From Morinoia aosen (lineage: Eukaryota > Arthropoda > Malacostraca > Amphipoda > Talitridae), in the NCBI GenBank assembly GCA_030386875.1, contig CM059567.1, forward strand, positions 53,862,020 to 53,926,019: a stretch of DNA of 64,000 nt. The letters run 5' to 3'. The notes below the pieces were generated by a model. The model was given only the letters and a program-made list of their open reading frames with translations. It had not been told where the DNA came from and ran no database searches. How positions within the stretch are numbered: the first letter of the stretch is position 1; the number at the start of each line of letters is the position of its first letter. Made by a program: the position numbers and the translations under genes. Positions 46,401-54,935 of the stretch are shown here, one piece after another.

Positions 46401-49400
46401 TTTTCAAGTCATCAAGTAAGCAACAAAATTAAATGGAAACTCTACTGCAGTAATTTTGCAAACCTTCTCAAGTCATCAAGTAAGCAACAAAATTAAATGG
46501 AAACTCTACTGCAGTAATTTTGCAAACCTTTCCAAGTCATCAAGTAAGCAACAAAATTAAATGGAAACTCTGGAAATCAAAACTTCCTTGCACAGTTGAA
46601 GTGCAATCAGTCTGCTTTCATAACTAATTTGAAAGGAAGAGAGAGAATCAATGAAAATAGTGTGCATTATTTCCTGTTTCTCATAATTTTTTTCATTCTT
46701 GAATGTACAGTGCATACATTCATGCGCGTGTGTTTCCGGGTTTATGTTTTCAAGGAAGGATGTGAGAAGTCAAGTATGTGTGTATATATAGGCGTTGATA
46801 TTCTTTTGTTTCTACTCTCATATGCTCTCAAACACAAAATCGCTTTAATTAAACAGCAAAGGTAATCACATGTATATGTATTATATAGTTAATGGCTATT
46901 TTTTGGCTCTGAATTAATCAATTTGTCCAAATTCGGAGCAAACATTCATCAGCGCTTTTCGACAGATTATTCCCAGACGTATTTAGTATTTGTCTAAATG
47001 AATAGACCATTGTACAAATTGCATTAAGAGTAAGCAACCTTATAAAATTTATCTTTTCCAGCTCGCTCTAAGGACAGTATAAAATTCGCATAATATTCTC
47101 TTTTATTGCAATTGAGTGAACGGACAACCAACGAGCGGGAACGAAGAAATTGACTTCCAAGCCTCACATCACTCTCTCCCAGGTCAAGTTCCCAACAGCT
47201 CTCGCGTCGCTGCCGTCGAGCAAAACTGTACACCTGAGTGGAAACCATGGAAATATTATCTCGTAAGCCGCACTTCATGTTGGTATGCTTAATTAATTCG
47301 AACTTACGTAAGCAGTTGCAGCTTGTAAGATCTCGAGAGCAAGTCGCTTCCACAATGCGCTACGGAAATAGACGTCAAGTCGAATTCACCGAGGCCTTGT
47401 TCTGGGCCGACGATGGAAACAAAGGAGTGCTATCAGGGTACGCCGACACCGAGAGGCCTCTGTCAGCTTGATAAGACTGACGAAAATTGAAGAGCGAGAT
47501 GGGCTGTTCCCCTAACTTTTCCTTCACCAAGTTTAAATGATATTTGAACCCGTTGATGCTGCGTACTGTGCTTTTCTGTTTTTATTTTTAGTCACGCACG
47601 TGCATTTTGTAGCACTTATAAAACTGTCATACATCTTTATGATCAGTGCTAAAAATGTTCTTATTTAGCGGAATAACTTCCATATTTAAATTTGTTCTCT
47701 GTTGAAGTCACACATTAAAGTTTTAAATTAAAATTGTACCCGATTTAGAAACATCATTACCAAGATAAGCAGGAGAATTGAGCAGACATTACGAAATTCA
47801 ACTTAATTTAATATTTTTTTAGAACCTCGGTGTTTTGGTGAGACTCTAAATAAAGGTCAAACATACAGCACAGGAACTTGTACTTGCAAATGAAGGTATA
47901 TTAGAAATATACAAATATACCAATATTGATCAATATATCATGAAAAGAAGTAGATACTCGCCGTTTACGTTATTTTTACGATGAAATCGAAATATCCAAC
48001 AATACCTCCATGTCTGCGGAGTTCGATATGAATTTAAACTCGTACAAGACTAGTTTTATGTTTTCCTCTAAGTTTTCTTCCTCTAAAAAAATAATAGCTC
48101 TAACTAAAGGCCATTCCTCGAGAGGAAAAAGCATCCCAAAAGTTCACGGCTATTTCAACTAATGAAAACTAATTAGAGAGACACTATTTGTCTTAAGCAC
48201 ACTTTTCAAATCGTGAAAATGACCCTGGGGAGACATAATTTCTGAAGTCTAGATACTTTGCTTCTAAACTTCATTCGTTAATTTAAGAGATTTCTTCCGC
48301 AAAGTTAGAGCTTCGTTACACACCAGACATTCTTTTTTGTTCGTTGTTTATGTCCATTTGATGATGTATCTATTGAGAGATTGTTTGCCAATTTTATTGT
48401 TTAAGTTTTCTTATGCACGTGCAGTACGCCAAAGGCGTACATTGTTGAAATCATGGAGTTCTCGAGTCAATTTTCAAATTGCTCCAAATAAGGAACTCAT
48501 GAAATTTCTAAAATCAATGCAAGAACGTGAGAAAGACTTTTGCTTCGATTTGGAGACGCTTTTTCAATACCAATTTGAGGCGATGATTGAATACCGTCTC
48601 ATCGATATCTCCCAAATTCCATCGTTCAGCCAACGAGTTTTCCAAACTCGTGCTGCCATCGTCCAGCGAGAACATCGGATGAGGCACTGAGGTATTTTTC
48701 ATTAAGTATTTCTCATGAGGCATTTCTTATGAAGTATTTCTCATGAGGCATTTCTCATGAGGCGTTTCTCATGAGGCGTTTCTCATGAGGCGTTTCTCAT
48801 GAGGCGTTTCTCATGAGGCATTTCTCATGAGGCATTTCTTATGAGGTATTTCTCATGAGGCATTTCTCATGAGGCGTTTCTCATGAGGCGTTTCTCATGA
48901 GGCGTTTCTCATGAGGCGTTTCTCATGAGGCATTTCTCATGAGGCGTTTCTCATGAGGCGTTTCTCATGAGGCATTTCTCATGAGGCATTTCTCATGAAG
49001 CATTTCTCATGCGGCATTTCTCATGAGGCATTTCTCATGAGGCGTTTCTCATGAGGCGTTTCTCATGAGGCATTTCTCATGAGGCATTTCTCATGAGGCA
49101 TTTCTTATGAGGTATTTCTCATGAGGCATTTCTCATGAGGCGTTTCTCATGAGGCGTTTCTCATGAGGCGTTTCTCATGAGGCGTTTCTCATGAGGCATT
49201 TCTCATGAGGCGTTTCTCATGAGGCGTTTCTCATGAGGCATTTCTCATGAGGCATTTCTCATGAAGCATTTCTCATGCGGCATTTCTCATGAGGCATTTC
49301 TCATGAGAAATGCCTCATGAGGGGCACATGTTAACTGAGGAGCAGTGCCTTTTTATCACTACACTGCCCATCTGCTATCTATTTCTTTCCAGAGGTAAAC

Positions 49401-52400
49401 TTTATTACATAAGTTTCCTTTAACATGCATACACACGTGCAGGAATAGCTGCTCTTTTTACTGATAATTGAATGCAAATGTAATGCTAATCATGCGTTTT
49501 AGAAAACTGTCAGATAATTTATTAAACAGTCAGGAAGGTTTCCAGAATGGATTTACTAACAGTAATTACAAGGACTTTTGAAAATTTGAATTAACATGAA
49601 CGTTTTAGCTTTGAATTAACATTGTTCAAGGTATTGTCATCACAATGTTCAGGTTATTAATAAAGTAAATTAGTTCCTTTTCTGAATATAATTCTGTCAA
49701 TATAAATGAATCATTCTTTTTCGAGTCACGCCATTCATCACCTGTTGAAAGTCTGATCTGATAACTAATACGGCTTAAAAACTCAAAATTTGAATACCTC
49801 AACATCTGAACTTATTCTAATTTACTAAATTCCAAAATCATTTACTACAGTTCTGTAACTATTCCTCCAAAAACTAATAAAAAAATTAACCTATTACTCT
49901 CCCACCATTTCAAGACATATTCAAAAAGTCATGTTTGACCTAAAAATGCTGTTCCAGAAACTTTTCAACCCAGCAAGCGATTTGTTTATATCTGCTCGCT
50001 AGCGAACTCCGTGAAATACGTCGGTGCAACTGTAATTATTAGTTCGAATTGTATTAATGCAAGAGGTAGAGGGGTATTTTTACCTCATGTAGAGCATTTC
50101 AATAGAAGCGGTTCGGGGTTATTTTTAATGTAGAGAATTAATGTAGAGAATTTCATTGCAAGCGGTTGGGGATAATTTTAATGTATTTAGAGCATTTCAA
50201 TACAGGCGGTTGAGGATAATTTGTATTGCATGTAGAGAATTTCACTGCAAGCGGTTGGAGGTTATTTTTTAAAGCATGTAGAGTATTTCCATGGATTATT
50301 TTTAAAGCATGCAGGGCATACATGCTTTGGAGCTGACTGGAAGCATGCACGAGTGGAGGTGAGCTGAAGCGACCGAGTGCATGTCTACGGACCTGTGCCG
50401 GGCACAACAGACGGGAGAGGTTCAGCCTTACGATGCACGCCGGCCGTACCGCAGCCCTCTGAAGGAGCCTTCCACCTGTTGCCCTCACTAGCGCTCCTGT
50501 AGATCACTCGCGACTGGTCCAGCTGAATCCTGGTTGGGGGAGACAAATGTTGCTTTTAGTTGATTAAGTTGGGTAAGTTAATATTCCTAGCTGCAACCAA
50601 GTCGTCAGGTACGAGACTGGTCCAGCTGGATCCTGGTTGGGGGAGACGAATGTTGCTTTTAGATCATTAAATTGGGTAAATTAATATTCCTAGCTGCCAC
50701 CAAGTCGTCAGGTACGAGACTAGTCCAGCTGGATCCTGGGTGGGGGAGACGAATGTTGCTTTTAGATCATTAAATTAGGTAAGTTAATCTCCCTAGCTGC
50801 AACCAAGTCGTCAGGTTATAGTGAGAAGTTGACTGGAGTCGTCCTAACTACAATTAAGTCATCAGATTAAATTGAATAAGGTAATTTGAGTCTTTTTAAC
50901 TGCAATTAAGTTGTCAGGTACGTGGAATAAGAGAGTTTAAGCCTCCCTAGCTGCAACAAAGGTGTTTCAAAGAGAGAAAAGTTGAGGGCAACATTTATTG
51001 AGGAGATGAGAGAACACGAAATATATTCATAAGGTGTGTTCCCACACAAGATCCCCTACGCTTAGAACAGCAAGTTTACGCACATGTCCGTACAACGTTG
51101 GTAGATATTTTCAGACTTACATGCAGGCACAAAAGAAGTCACCGACTGTAAGTTACACTGCTTTTTACAGAAAATAATTTCAGATACTTTCAATAACTTT
51201 CAATTTTTAATGATAGTTTAAATAGACATATTTCAAATTCAGAAAATAATTTGACCCAGTACTTGCTTGTCTTCAGCTCACCTGAGGCAGTTGACTGCAT
51301 CAAAAGTTGAAGATAAACGAAGGAATTTTGTTTATGACTAACGCTGTTGAAGATTATTGATATTGCAATATTTTTTTCGCGTTGAAATCTCTGCCTGCTA
51401 TCTTCTTACGCTGCTGACAGAATTCCAAAGTACTCCAATATGAAAAAATTCACATACTTACACTTCTCTCAATTCGAGCATGAGATGACCGTAATTTCCA
51501 TGAGCAAATCACGGAGTTTCAATCCTGGTTTGGAATGCAAATTGAGTTCAGGAGCGATGTGCTGTAGGTTGTGTATATTGGAGTGCTTTTTCGGCTGGAA
51601 ATACGTTGAGCATTCGCTGAATTTTCGTGTTGAGAAATTTATTTTTCTGCTTTCGGAGAAAAATGCACCACAGAATCCTATTTTTTTAAGAAAATTGCTA
51701 GAATTGCTAAAATTGCTCTACTACTCAGCCTACTGTTTTGAAAAATGTTTCATTGTCTATGTTCTTTGTTGTAAAATATACCACAGTAACAGTTATAAAA
51801 GTGCTGTTAAAGATTGAACAAGTAAAAGGAGGACAGAAGAAAATGAAATCTTTTGATAAGTTAGTTCTAAGCTTAATGCTCCTATAAATGAGCTATGATA
51901 AAAAAAATAAAACTTTGAGGCGTTGCAGAGGAATGCCTAGTAAAAAGATATGACATTCAGTAAAATTGGCACACCTTCTTTCAGAATTAAAACATACAAA
52001 ACGAAGTAGTAGTTTAACGAGTGAATGTGTAATAATTGGGTGTACGAGTCACACACTTCAAATGTCCGGGAATTTGAAACTGAGCTCGTGTACACATACG
52101 AATATAGAACAATAAGCGAGTAGTAATCAGGAAAACTTATTTATAACATGATTTTTCAAAAAATAACCTACTCCAGCATAGAAATACATGTAAGAAAGAA
52201 TTTAGGCGTACTAAAAAAAATGTCGAACACCCTAACGAATACATTGTTCCGCAAGCGCTACTGCAAATCAAAAACAAATCAGCAAAAATTTACGCTAACC
52301 CAAATTCTTTAACTCTCGCGTAACTCATTGTACAAGAATGGGTCCAGTAAATGATTCTGAATTCCTTGATCCAAGAATTCGCCAGTTTTGGAAAAAGGAA

Positions 52401-53146
52401 TGAAGAATTCCAAAATACAGAGCACTCTGTTTGCGTTGCATTTTTTTTAATGAAAAAGCTCATATTCTAAAGTTACATAGCATACAGAGACATTTTGTTA
52501 GATTTTTTGGTTGTATACTGATTGTTGACGACCTAATGCTTACTGGTCGTTCACGACCATGTAACTGCAATCGTTAAAACAAACAATTCCTATATCCTCA
52601 ACTGAACTTCTTTTCATTTCACAACTTTGGTGACTGCTCGTGTACAGGAGTGACAAATTTCACACGACCAAAACCAGAAACACAAATGATTCATGTGTTA
52701 CAAGAAAACACCAGAGCCTTATATAGAAATTTTCAACATCTGTACGAGGTTGATTTTATTTTCTAGGTATGCTAAATGCTAAAATATTTCCCAGTAGAAT
52801 GCAAGGCACTATCAAGTATCGTTTTTCAACGAATTTTCATGAACGAAATCTGCGCACAATTAGAGTAGTACATCGTGCCTTCCCTTGGTGTTTACGGATT
52901 AATGTGAAGAGCAATGAGAGCAGGCATTCTTAGCATCAGATGTCAAGAACATGGCACGTATGGATATTTTTAATATAAATTACATGTAGCACGTCTAGTA
53001 ATCTTAGTTTTAAATGAATTTTGATGAGCTTACCTCGAGAGTTTATAATTGAATTCCAATGTAAAATGCGTGCCGCGGCCTCCATTGAAGGAACACTGAT
53101 CGTCATTATTTCGCCCCTCGAAATAAAGCACTTCAGAATTACAGAG
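34068..53146 (-). CDS. Unrecognised Ser/Arg-rich protein with C-terminal transmembrane anchor, at least seven exons, 5'-partial
   Basis: Exons in transcript order are 53034-53146 (upstream edge unsure), 50432-50529, 44191-44306, 38968-39045, 35474-35713, 34870-35191 and 34068-34462. Junction phases (2,1,0,0,0,1) all match, and from 50529 to the stop there are 415 residues without an in-frame stop. I do not recognise the family. Seen: a Gly/Asn-rich start (CSFNGGRGTHFTLEFNYKLS), a short charged stretch rich in Ala/Glu (MDDAEASAEHAAKKEEKGR), a long Ser/Pro/Arg region with basophilic-kinase-like sites (RRKGSF, SRRDSILQRQDT), a Tyr/Glu cluster (EYDPEYENEYTVGWQYYG), and one C-terminal hydrophobic segment followed by YKTIN. 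This layout suggests a tail-anchored membrane protein facing the cytosol. It is convergent with DUOXA. Confidence 0.72.
34870..35191 (-). CDS. Exon of the tail-anchored gene, Ser/Arg-rich
   Basis: The acceptor is CGTTTCCAG|TACTCATGG and the donor is GTGCCTG|GTAAGAG. It encodes YSWRSDSMISDLDDEGASQS followed by a Ser-rich segment with SRRDSILQRQDTS and TSRSLCIFRHARSNS. It leaves one base that makes Gly with the last exon. Confidence 0.8.
35316..35500 (-). repeat. Duplicated 5' splice site of exon 35474-35713, 126-bp period
   Basis: On the - strand AAGAGCGATATTTCTGAG|GTGAGC at the exon end is followed 126 bp later by AAGAGCGATATTTCTGAG|GTAAGC (35345-35365). The linker GGATCTATATTCCTA is shared too. 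The copy has the stronger donor. Confidence 0.85.
35474..35713 (-). CDS. Exon of the tail-anchored gene, Ser/Pro-rich
   Basis: The acceptor is GGGGAACAG|AAGGAG (weak pyrimidine tract) and the donor is TCTGAG|GTGAGC. It encodes 80 residues starting KEEKGRVDWQSSWGSAD, then a Ser/Pro-rich run and RRKGSFDPAMRSTSDDKSD. Both phases are 0. Its last ~18 bases plus donor are repeated 126 bp downstream at ~35330-35365. Confidence 0.78.
35755..36330. repeat. Degenerate ~73-bp tandem repeat
   Basis: TATGACAAGTCTTTGATG, TTATATTCATCCGAGTGTAA and GGTTTCCAAGGCTTGAC-type segments recur seven or eight times with strong divergence. Confidence 0.6.
36405..36500 (+). repeat. G-run (quadruplex-capable) followed by TTAGG-like telomere-type motifs
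   Basis: The segment 36405-36444 is almost pure G in runs of 3-7. It is followed by GTAGGTTTAGTAGGTTTTTA and GGGTTTAGGTTTAG. It lies within an intron of the - strand gene, with the G-rich strand as the template strand. Confidence 0.7.
36695..36865. repeat. Tandem repeat, ~57 bp, three to four copies
   Basis: The motif CATCTTTTTCTCTAATTG, AGGAAGTAATATCGTGCTAA recurs. Confidence 0.55.
37725..38880. repeat. Minisatellite graded from old ~75-bp units to 17 near-identical 51-bp units
   Basis: From 37975 on, the unit is ACCAATGCACAAACTTCAAC, ACATCGTTGGGCTCTCGC, TTATATCGTTGGA (51 bp; junctions at 38000, 38053, 38104 ... 38817). Units before 37975 are longer and more diverged. As 51 is divisible by three, + and - open frames of 166-217 codons appear here and are artefacts. 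Confidence 0.88.
38968..39045 (-). CDS. Exon of the tail-anchored gene (78 nt)
   Basis: The acceptor is GGTGTTGCAG|GGC and the donor is GCCAAG|GTAAGC, with both phases 0. It encodes SRRAELGRQDAVMDDAEA and SAEHAAK, a short helical-looking charged stretch. It lies 90 bp from the end of the 51-bp minisatellite. Confidence 0.7.
39535..39905. repeat. Minisatellite, ~31-37 bp, about 11 copies
   Basis: The unit is GTCTTCCAATGTGCGGTGCT, CAGATAATTTTT, with two alternating variants (GTGCTCAGAT and GTGTTCAGCT) and a variable T run. Confidence 0.82.
40420..40915. repeat. Minisatellite, ~38 bp, about 13 copies
   Basis: The unit is ACAGTTGTGAATTCTCTGTA, AAATATACAGTGTATATA. Confidence 0.85.
43225..43425. 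repeat. Degenerate short-unit repeat, ~10-12 bp
   Basis: Variants of GGTAAAGTGGCA recur through this stretch; the open frames on the - strand come from it. Confidence 0.5.
43820..44195 (-). repeat. Tandem array of the 5' splice site of exon 44191-44306, ~33 bp x 12
   Basis: On the - strand the exon end AATGTGCAG|GTCAGAAC recurs as AATGTACAG|GTCGGAAC and variants about every 33 bp. At least eight copies keep ACAG|GT. Divergence is greatest next to the exon and lowest at the far (43835-43967) end. Confidence 0.85.
44191..44306 (-). CDS. Exon of the tail-anchored gene, flanked by decoy splice-site arrays
   Basis: The acceptor is GATGTTCCAG|GAGG and the donor is AATGTGCAG|GTCAGA. It encodes GSEGVKSPVGKQPTWPLSYN then HLLSPRPKLTHQDRLNVQ, phase 2-in and 0-out. 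It is a GC-rich island (about 60%) between two AT-rich minisatellites that contain copies of its own splice sites. Confidence 0.7.
44290..44615 (-). repeat. Tandem array of the 3' splice site of exon 44191-44306, ~75 bp x 4-5
   Basis: The - strand acceptor GGATGTTCCAG|GAGGTTC recurs as GGATGTTTCAG|GTGG, GGACGTTCCAG|GCGG and AGATAATTCAG|GTGG, with GTAACGCAAAGTGTTGA in each unit. Confidence 0.8.
44614..44844. mobile_element. piggyBac-like MITE, family 2, older copy
   Basis: It is collinear with 4065-4294 (shared GACTGGCGCTGGCATC, GCCACTCGGCAG and TTTTTGTACTCG segments). Its ends are TTGA and TTAA. It sits at the outer edge of the decoy-acceptor array of exon 44191-44306. Confidence 0.75.
44908..44957 (-). 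mobile_element. Retroposon tail fragment, same family
   Basis: On the - strand it reads the family's last ~50 bp (TTCCTCTCTTTGGAACATC to AGCTTAAACTAAC). Such 5'-truncated pieces fit LINE-style reverse transcription. Confidence 0.55.
46375..46575. repeat. Tandem repeat, 64 bp, three copies
   Basis: CTGCAGTAA starts at 46381, 46445 and 46509 and is followed by TTTTGCAAACCTT, CAAGTCATCAAGTAAGCAAC and AAATTAAATGGAAACTCT. The copies are over 95% identical. Confidence 0.88.
48337..48690 (+). CDS. Unrecognised 117-codon open frame
   Basis: The C-terminal half reads amphipathic and charged (KELMKFLKSMQEREKDFCFD, RVFQTRAAIVQREHRMRH) and stops at TGA just where the 14-bp minisatellite begins. There is no promoter, splice or family evidence. 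It could be a fragment of a gene or mobile element, or chance. Confidence 0.2.
   Translation: MFVVYVHLMMYLLRDCLPILLFKFSYARAVRQRRTLLKSWSSRVNFQIAPNKELMKFLKSMQEREKDFCFDLETLFQYQFEAMIEYRLIDISQIPSFSQRVFQTRAAIVQREHRMRH
48688..49321. repeat. Minisatellite, 14 bp, about 45 copies, with a 266-bp higher-order repeat and a palindromic end
   Basis: The unit is TTTCTCATGAGGCA/G. A distinctive block (ATGAAGCATTTCTCATGCGG) occurs at ~48993 and ~49261, 266 bp (19 units) apart, and the variant order between them is repeated. The last unit inverts to form a perfect 36-bp palindrome at 49286-49321. Confidence 0.9.
50090..50310. repeat. Degenerate ~58-bp tandem repeat
   Basis: GTAGAGCATTTCAATACAAG, CGGTTGGGGATAATTTT recurs four or five times beside exon 50432-50529. 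Confidence 0.65.
50432..50529 (-). CDS. Exon of the tail-anchored gene
   Basis: The acceptor is CCCCCAACCAG|GATTCAG and the donor is GTGCATC|GTAAGG. It encodes IQLDQSRVIYRSASEGNRWK followed by APSEGCGTAGVH, with one base left over that makes Arg (C|GA) with the next exon. Upstream, the acceptor and first ~17 exon bases are repeated twice more at a 103-bp period. Confidence 0.65.
50510..50935 (-). repeat. Tandem array of the 3' splice site of exon 50432-50529, 103 bp x 3 plus degenerate units
   Basis: CTCCCCCAACCAG|GATTCAGCTGG at the exon recurs as CAACCAG|GATCCAGCTGG (boundary 50632) and CACCCAG|GATCCAGCTGG (50735). Two or more diverged units follow up to 50935. Confidence 0.85.
50936..50984 (-). 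mobile_element. Retroposon tail fragment, same family
   Basis: The - strand reads CTCTCTTTGAAACACC, then GGGAGGCTTAAACTC. It abuts the 103-bp array at 50515-50935, whose unit contains a CTAGCTGCAAC segment also found in this tail. Confidence 0.5.
53034..53146 (-). CDS. Exon of the tail-anchored gene (5'-most one found)
   Basis: The donor CTCGAG|GTAAGC is clear at 53034. The frame that fits the next exon (AG|G = Arg) is open from 53161 down and reads protein-like: NSEVLYFEGRNNDD, then CSFNGGRGTHFTLEFNYKLS. The acceptor is uncertain; AG candidates put the exon start at 53146, 53130 or 53116. An in-frame TAA at 53162-53164 excludes a longer exon. Confidence 0.55.
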
Positions 53147-53353
53147 CTCAAGTGCTTTGTATTAACGATGACTCGACGCCTAATGATCACTTGAACTTAC
53201 GACGTACTGCGTTCTGAGTTAATAAAAACGAATTAATGGTGTTTATCTTCTTCATTGGCGTCAATTTTCTGTCACTTTAATCAATACCCTTATTTGTATC
53301 GTGCTTTTTAATACTACTTAAATAGAATTTGCATTTAAGCTTTACTATTAGTT

Positions 53354-53668
53354 ATATGAATAAATTTATGAAATCAGCTAAGGTGTCCCTCGAAGAAGAT
53401 TCCATCGGTGAGACGAATCGTATCATCGAAGCAGAGAATAGAAAAATGAAGGCCAGAAATTTGAAATTGGAAGATCTGGAGAAGTAAGTCAGTGGCACGA
53501 AATGACAGCCAACGAGAGGATACGAAAAGAAGGAAACAAGAGGTTCAATCTTAAAACTAAGCCCACAACAGACTCCTGCAACATGTGTTGCTGATCTGCG
53601 CGATATGGCCTCTGATGATCAAGGGATAAGCCTATACGTGAAAGACATATATGACAGTTCTAGTTACT
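53354..53668 (+). pseudogene. Possible decayed coding copy (unrecognised, coiled-coil-like)
   Basis: Three adjacent + strand stretches read protein-like but lie in different frames or are split by stops: KVSLEEDSIGETNRIIEAEN and RKMKARNLKLEDLEK (53356-53487), then WHEMTANERIRKEGNKR, then VADLRDMASDDQGISLYVKD ending at a stop near 53668. GC content is higher than in the flanks. I do not recognise the source. The first part could instead be a real exon (AATCAG|CTAAGG ... GAGAA|GTAAGT). Chance cannot be excluded. Confidence 0.3.
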
Positions 53669-53789
53669 GATTAATGCATTTAAGCTCCATGATCGCATTA
53701 ACTAACTCGAGTGTCTTGGACAGTCTTTGCATGTCTCGTAAGCAAAATAATAATTAACGACAAACAATTTTGCTGTCGCTGCCAAAAAC

Positions 53790-53975
53790 AAGTTGAGAGA
53801 TACATCATTTTTCTGGCAAAATACATAACGCATTGAGGGAAGAATCATTTCTCTGGCAAATGCAAAACGCGTTGACGGAAGCCTCATTTCTCTGGTGAAA
53901 TGCATAACCCGTTGAGGGAAGCATAATTTCTCTGGCAAATGTAAAACGCGTTGAGAGAAGGATCATTTCTCTGGC
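53790..53975. repeat. Tandem repeat, ~45 bp, four copies
   Basis: TCATTTCTCTGGCAAATGC, AAAACGCGTTGAGGGAAG recurs. Confidence 0.8.
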
Positions 53976-54699
53976 AAATCATTCGAAAACAGGTTCAAAC
54001 GGTACAGCATGAGACTGAAGAGCTCAGGTCTTGACTGACGTCTAAAAAAAGTGCTTTGGCTTCAAGGCACGAGTTCAAAGTTTCTGCTCTGAAGTATGTT
54101 CAATTTTGACGGGCCTGCGGCGCGTAAAATGCGTACGCGATATCGTTGGTATGAGGTGAGGTGGTGGGCTTTTACGAGGAAACGCACTCGTAAAAACAAA
54201 CATAAAGCATGAGTCATAAATGTATGAAATTGGCTATTTTGCCTCTAACACACATACATTTGACTTAGTAGTACACTACCTTAAGAAATAAATAGGTGAG
54301 TTAACTGTTGCTTAAATCGTTGAAAAAGAGAACACGATGAAAAATTTATCACGAAAAGCTGTTTTCAGAATCGCAATTCTGTTGTATAGTTTTTTAAATC
54401 AACCCACGTATGTTAATTAAATATTAATTGTGCACAAGAACAGCATGCATGCAAAGTTCAAATGGAACAGAACGAAGTGAAGTACGAGGACAACGGAACA
54501 GTGATGCAGAGCCAAAACTTTGCAGTCAACCTCGGATAATTGCAGGACAGTATTAGTATTAATTATTATAAAAATGATTAGTTATTATCGTTGGTATAAT
54601 TTTTTATAATAAGTAATCATTATTTTAATAATTAATAAGTATTTGTTTAATTTATATTTATTATTTTTTTGTTATTAGTAGCAATTGTTTTTTTTATCT

Positions 54700-54935
54700 A
54701 AGTGAAGTAAGTATGCATCTCTAAGTGAAGTATACGCTTTTCTAAGTGAAGTATTTGTTTTTCTAAGTGAAGCAGGTATACTTTTCTTAGTGAAGCAGGT
54801 ACACTTTTATAAGTGAAGCAGATATACTTTTCTAAGTGAAGCAGATATACTATTCTAAGTGAAGCAGATATACTATTCTAAGTGAAGCAAATGTACTGTT
54901 CTAAGTGAAGCAGATATGTTAAGTGAAGTAGGTTC
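54700..54935. repeat. Minisatellite, ~23 bp, about 11 copies
   Basis: TTCTAAGTGAAGCAGATATACTT and variants. Confidence 0.82.

Noticed and set aside
47024-47471. GC-richer open frames on both strands near 47.2 kb
   Set aside because: The frames have no matching splice phases with the neighbouring exons and no recognised motif; the exon phases already fit without them.
34068-53146. Junctophilin identity for the tail-anchored gene
   Set aside because: The C-terminal anchor and the Ala/Glu-rich piece suggested it, but no MORN repeats are visible and the exon order and terminal sequence do not match the family as I know it.
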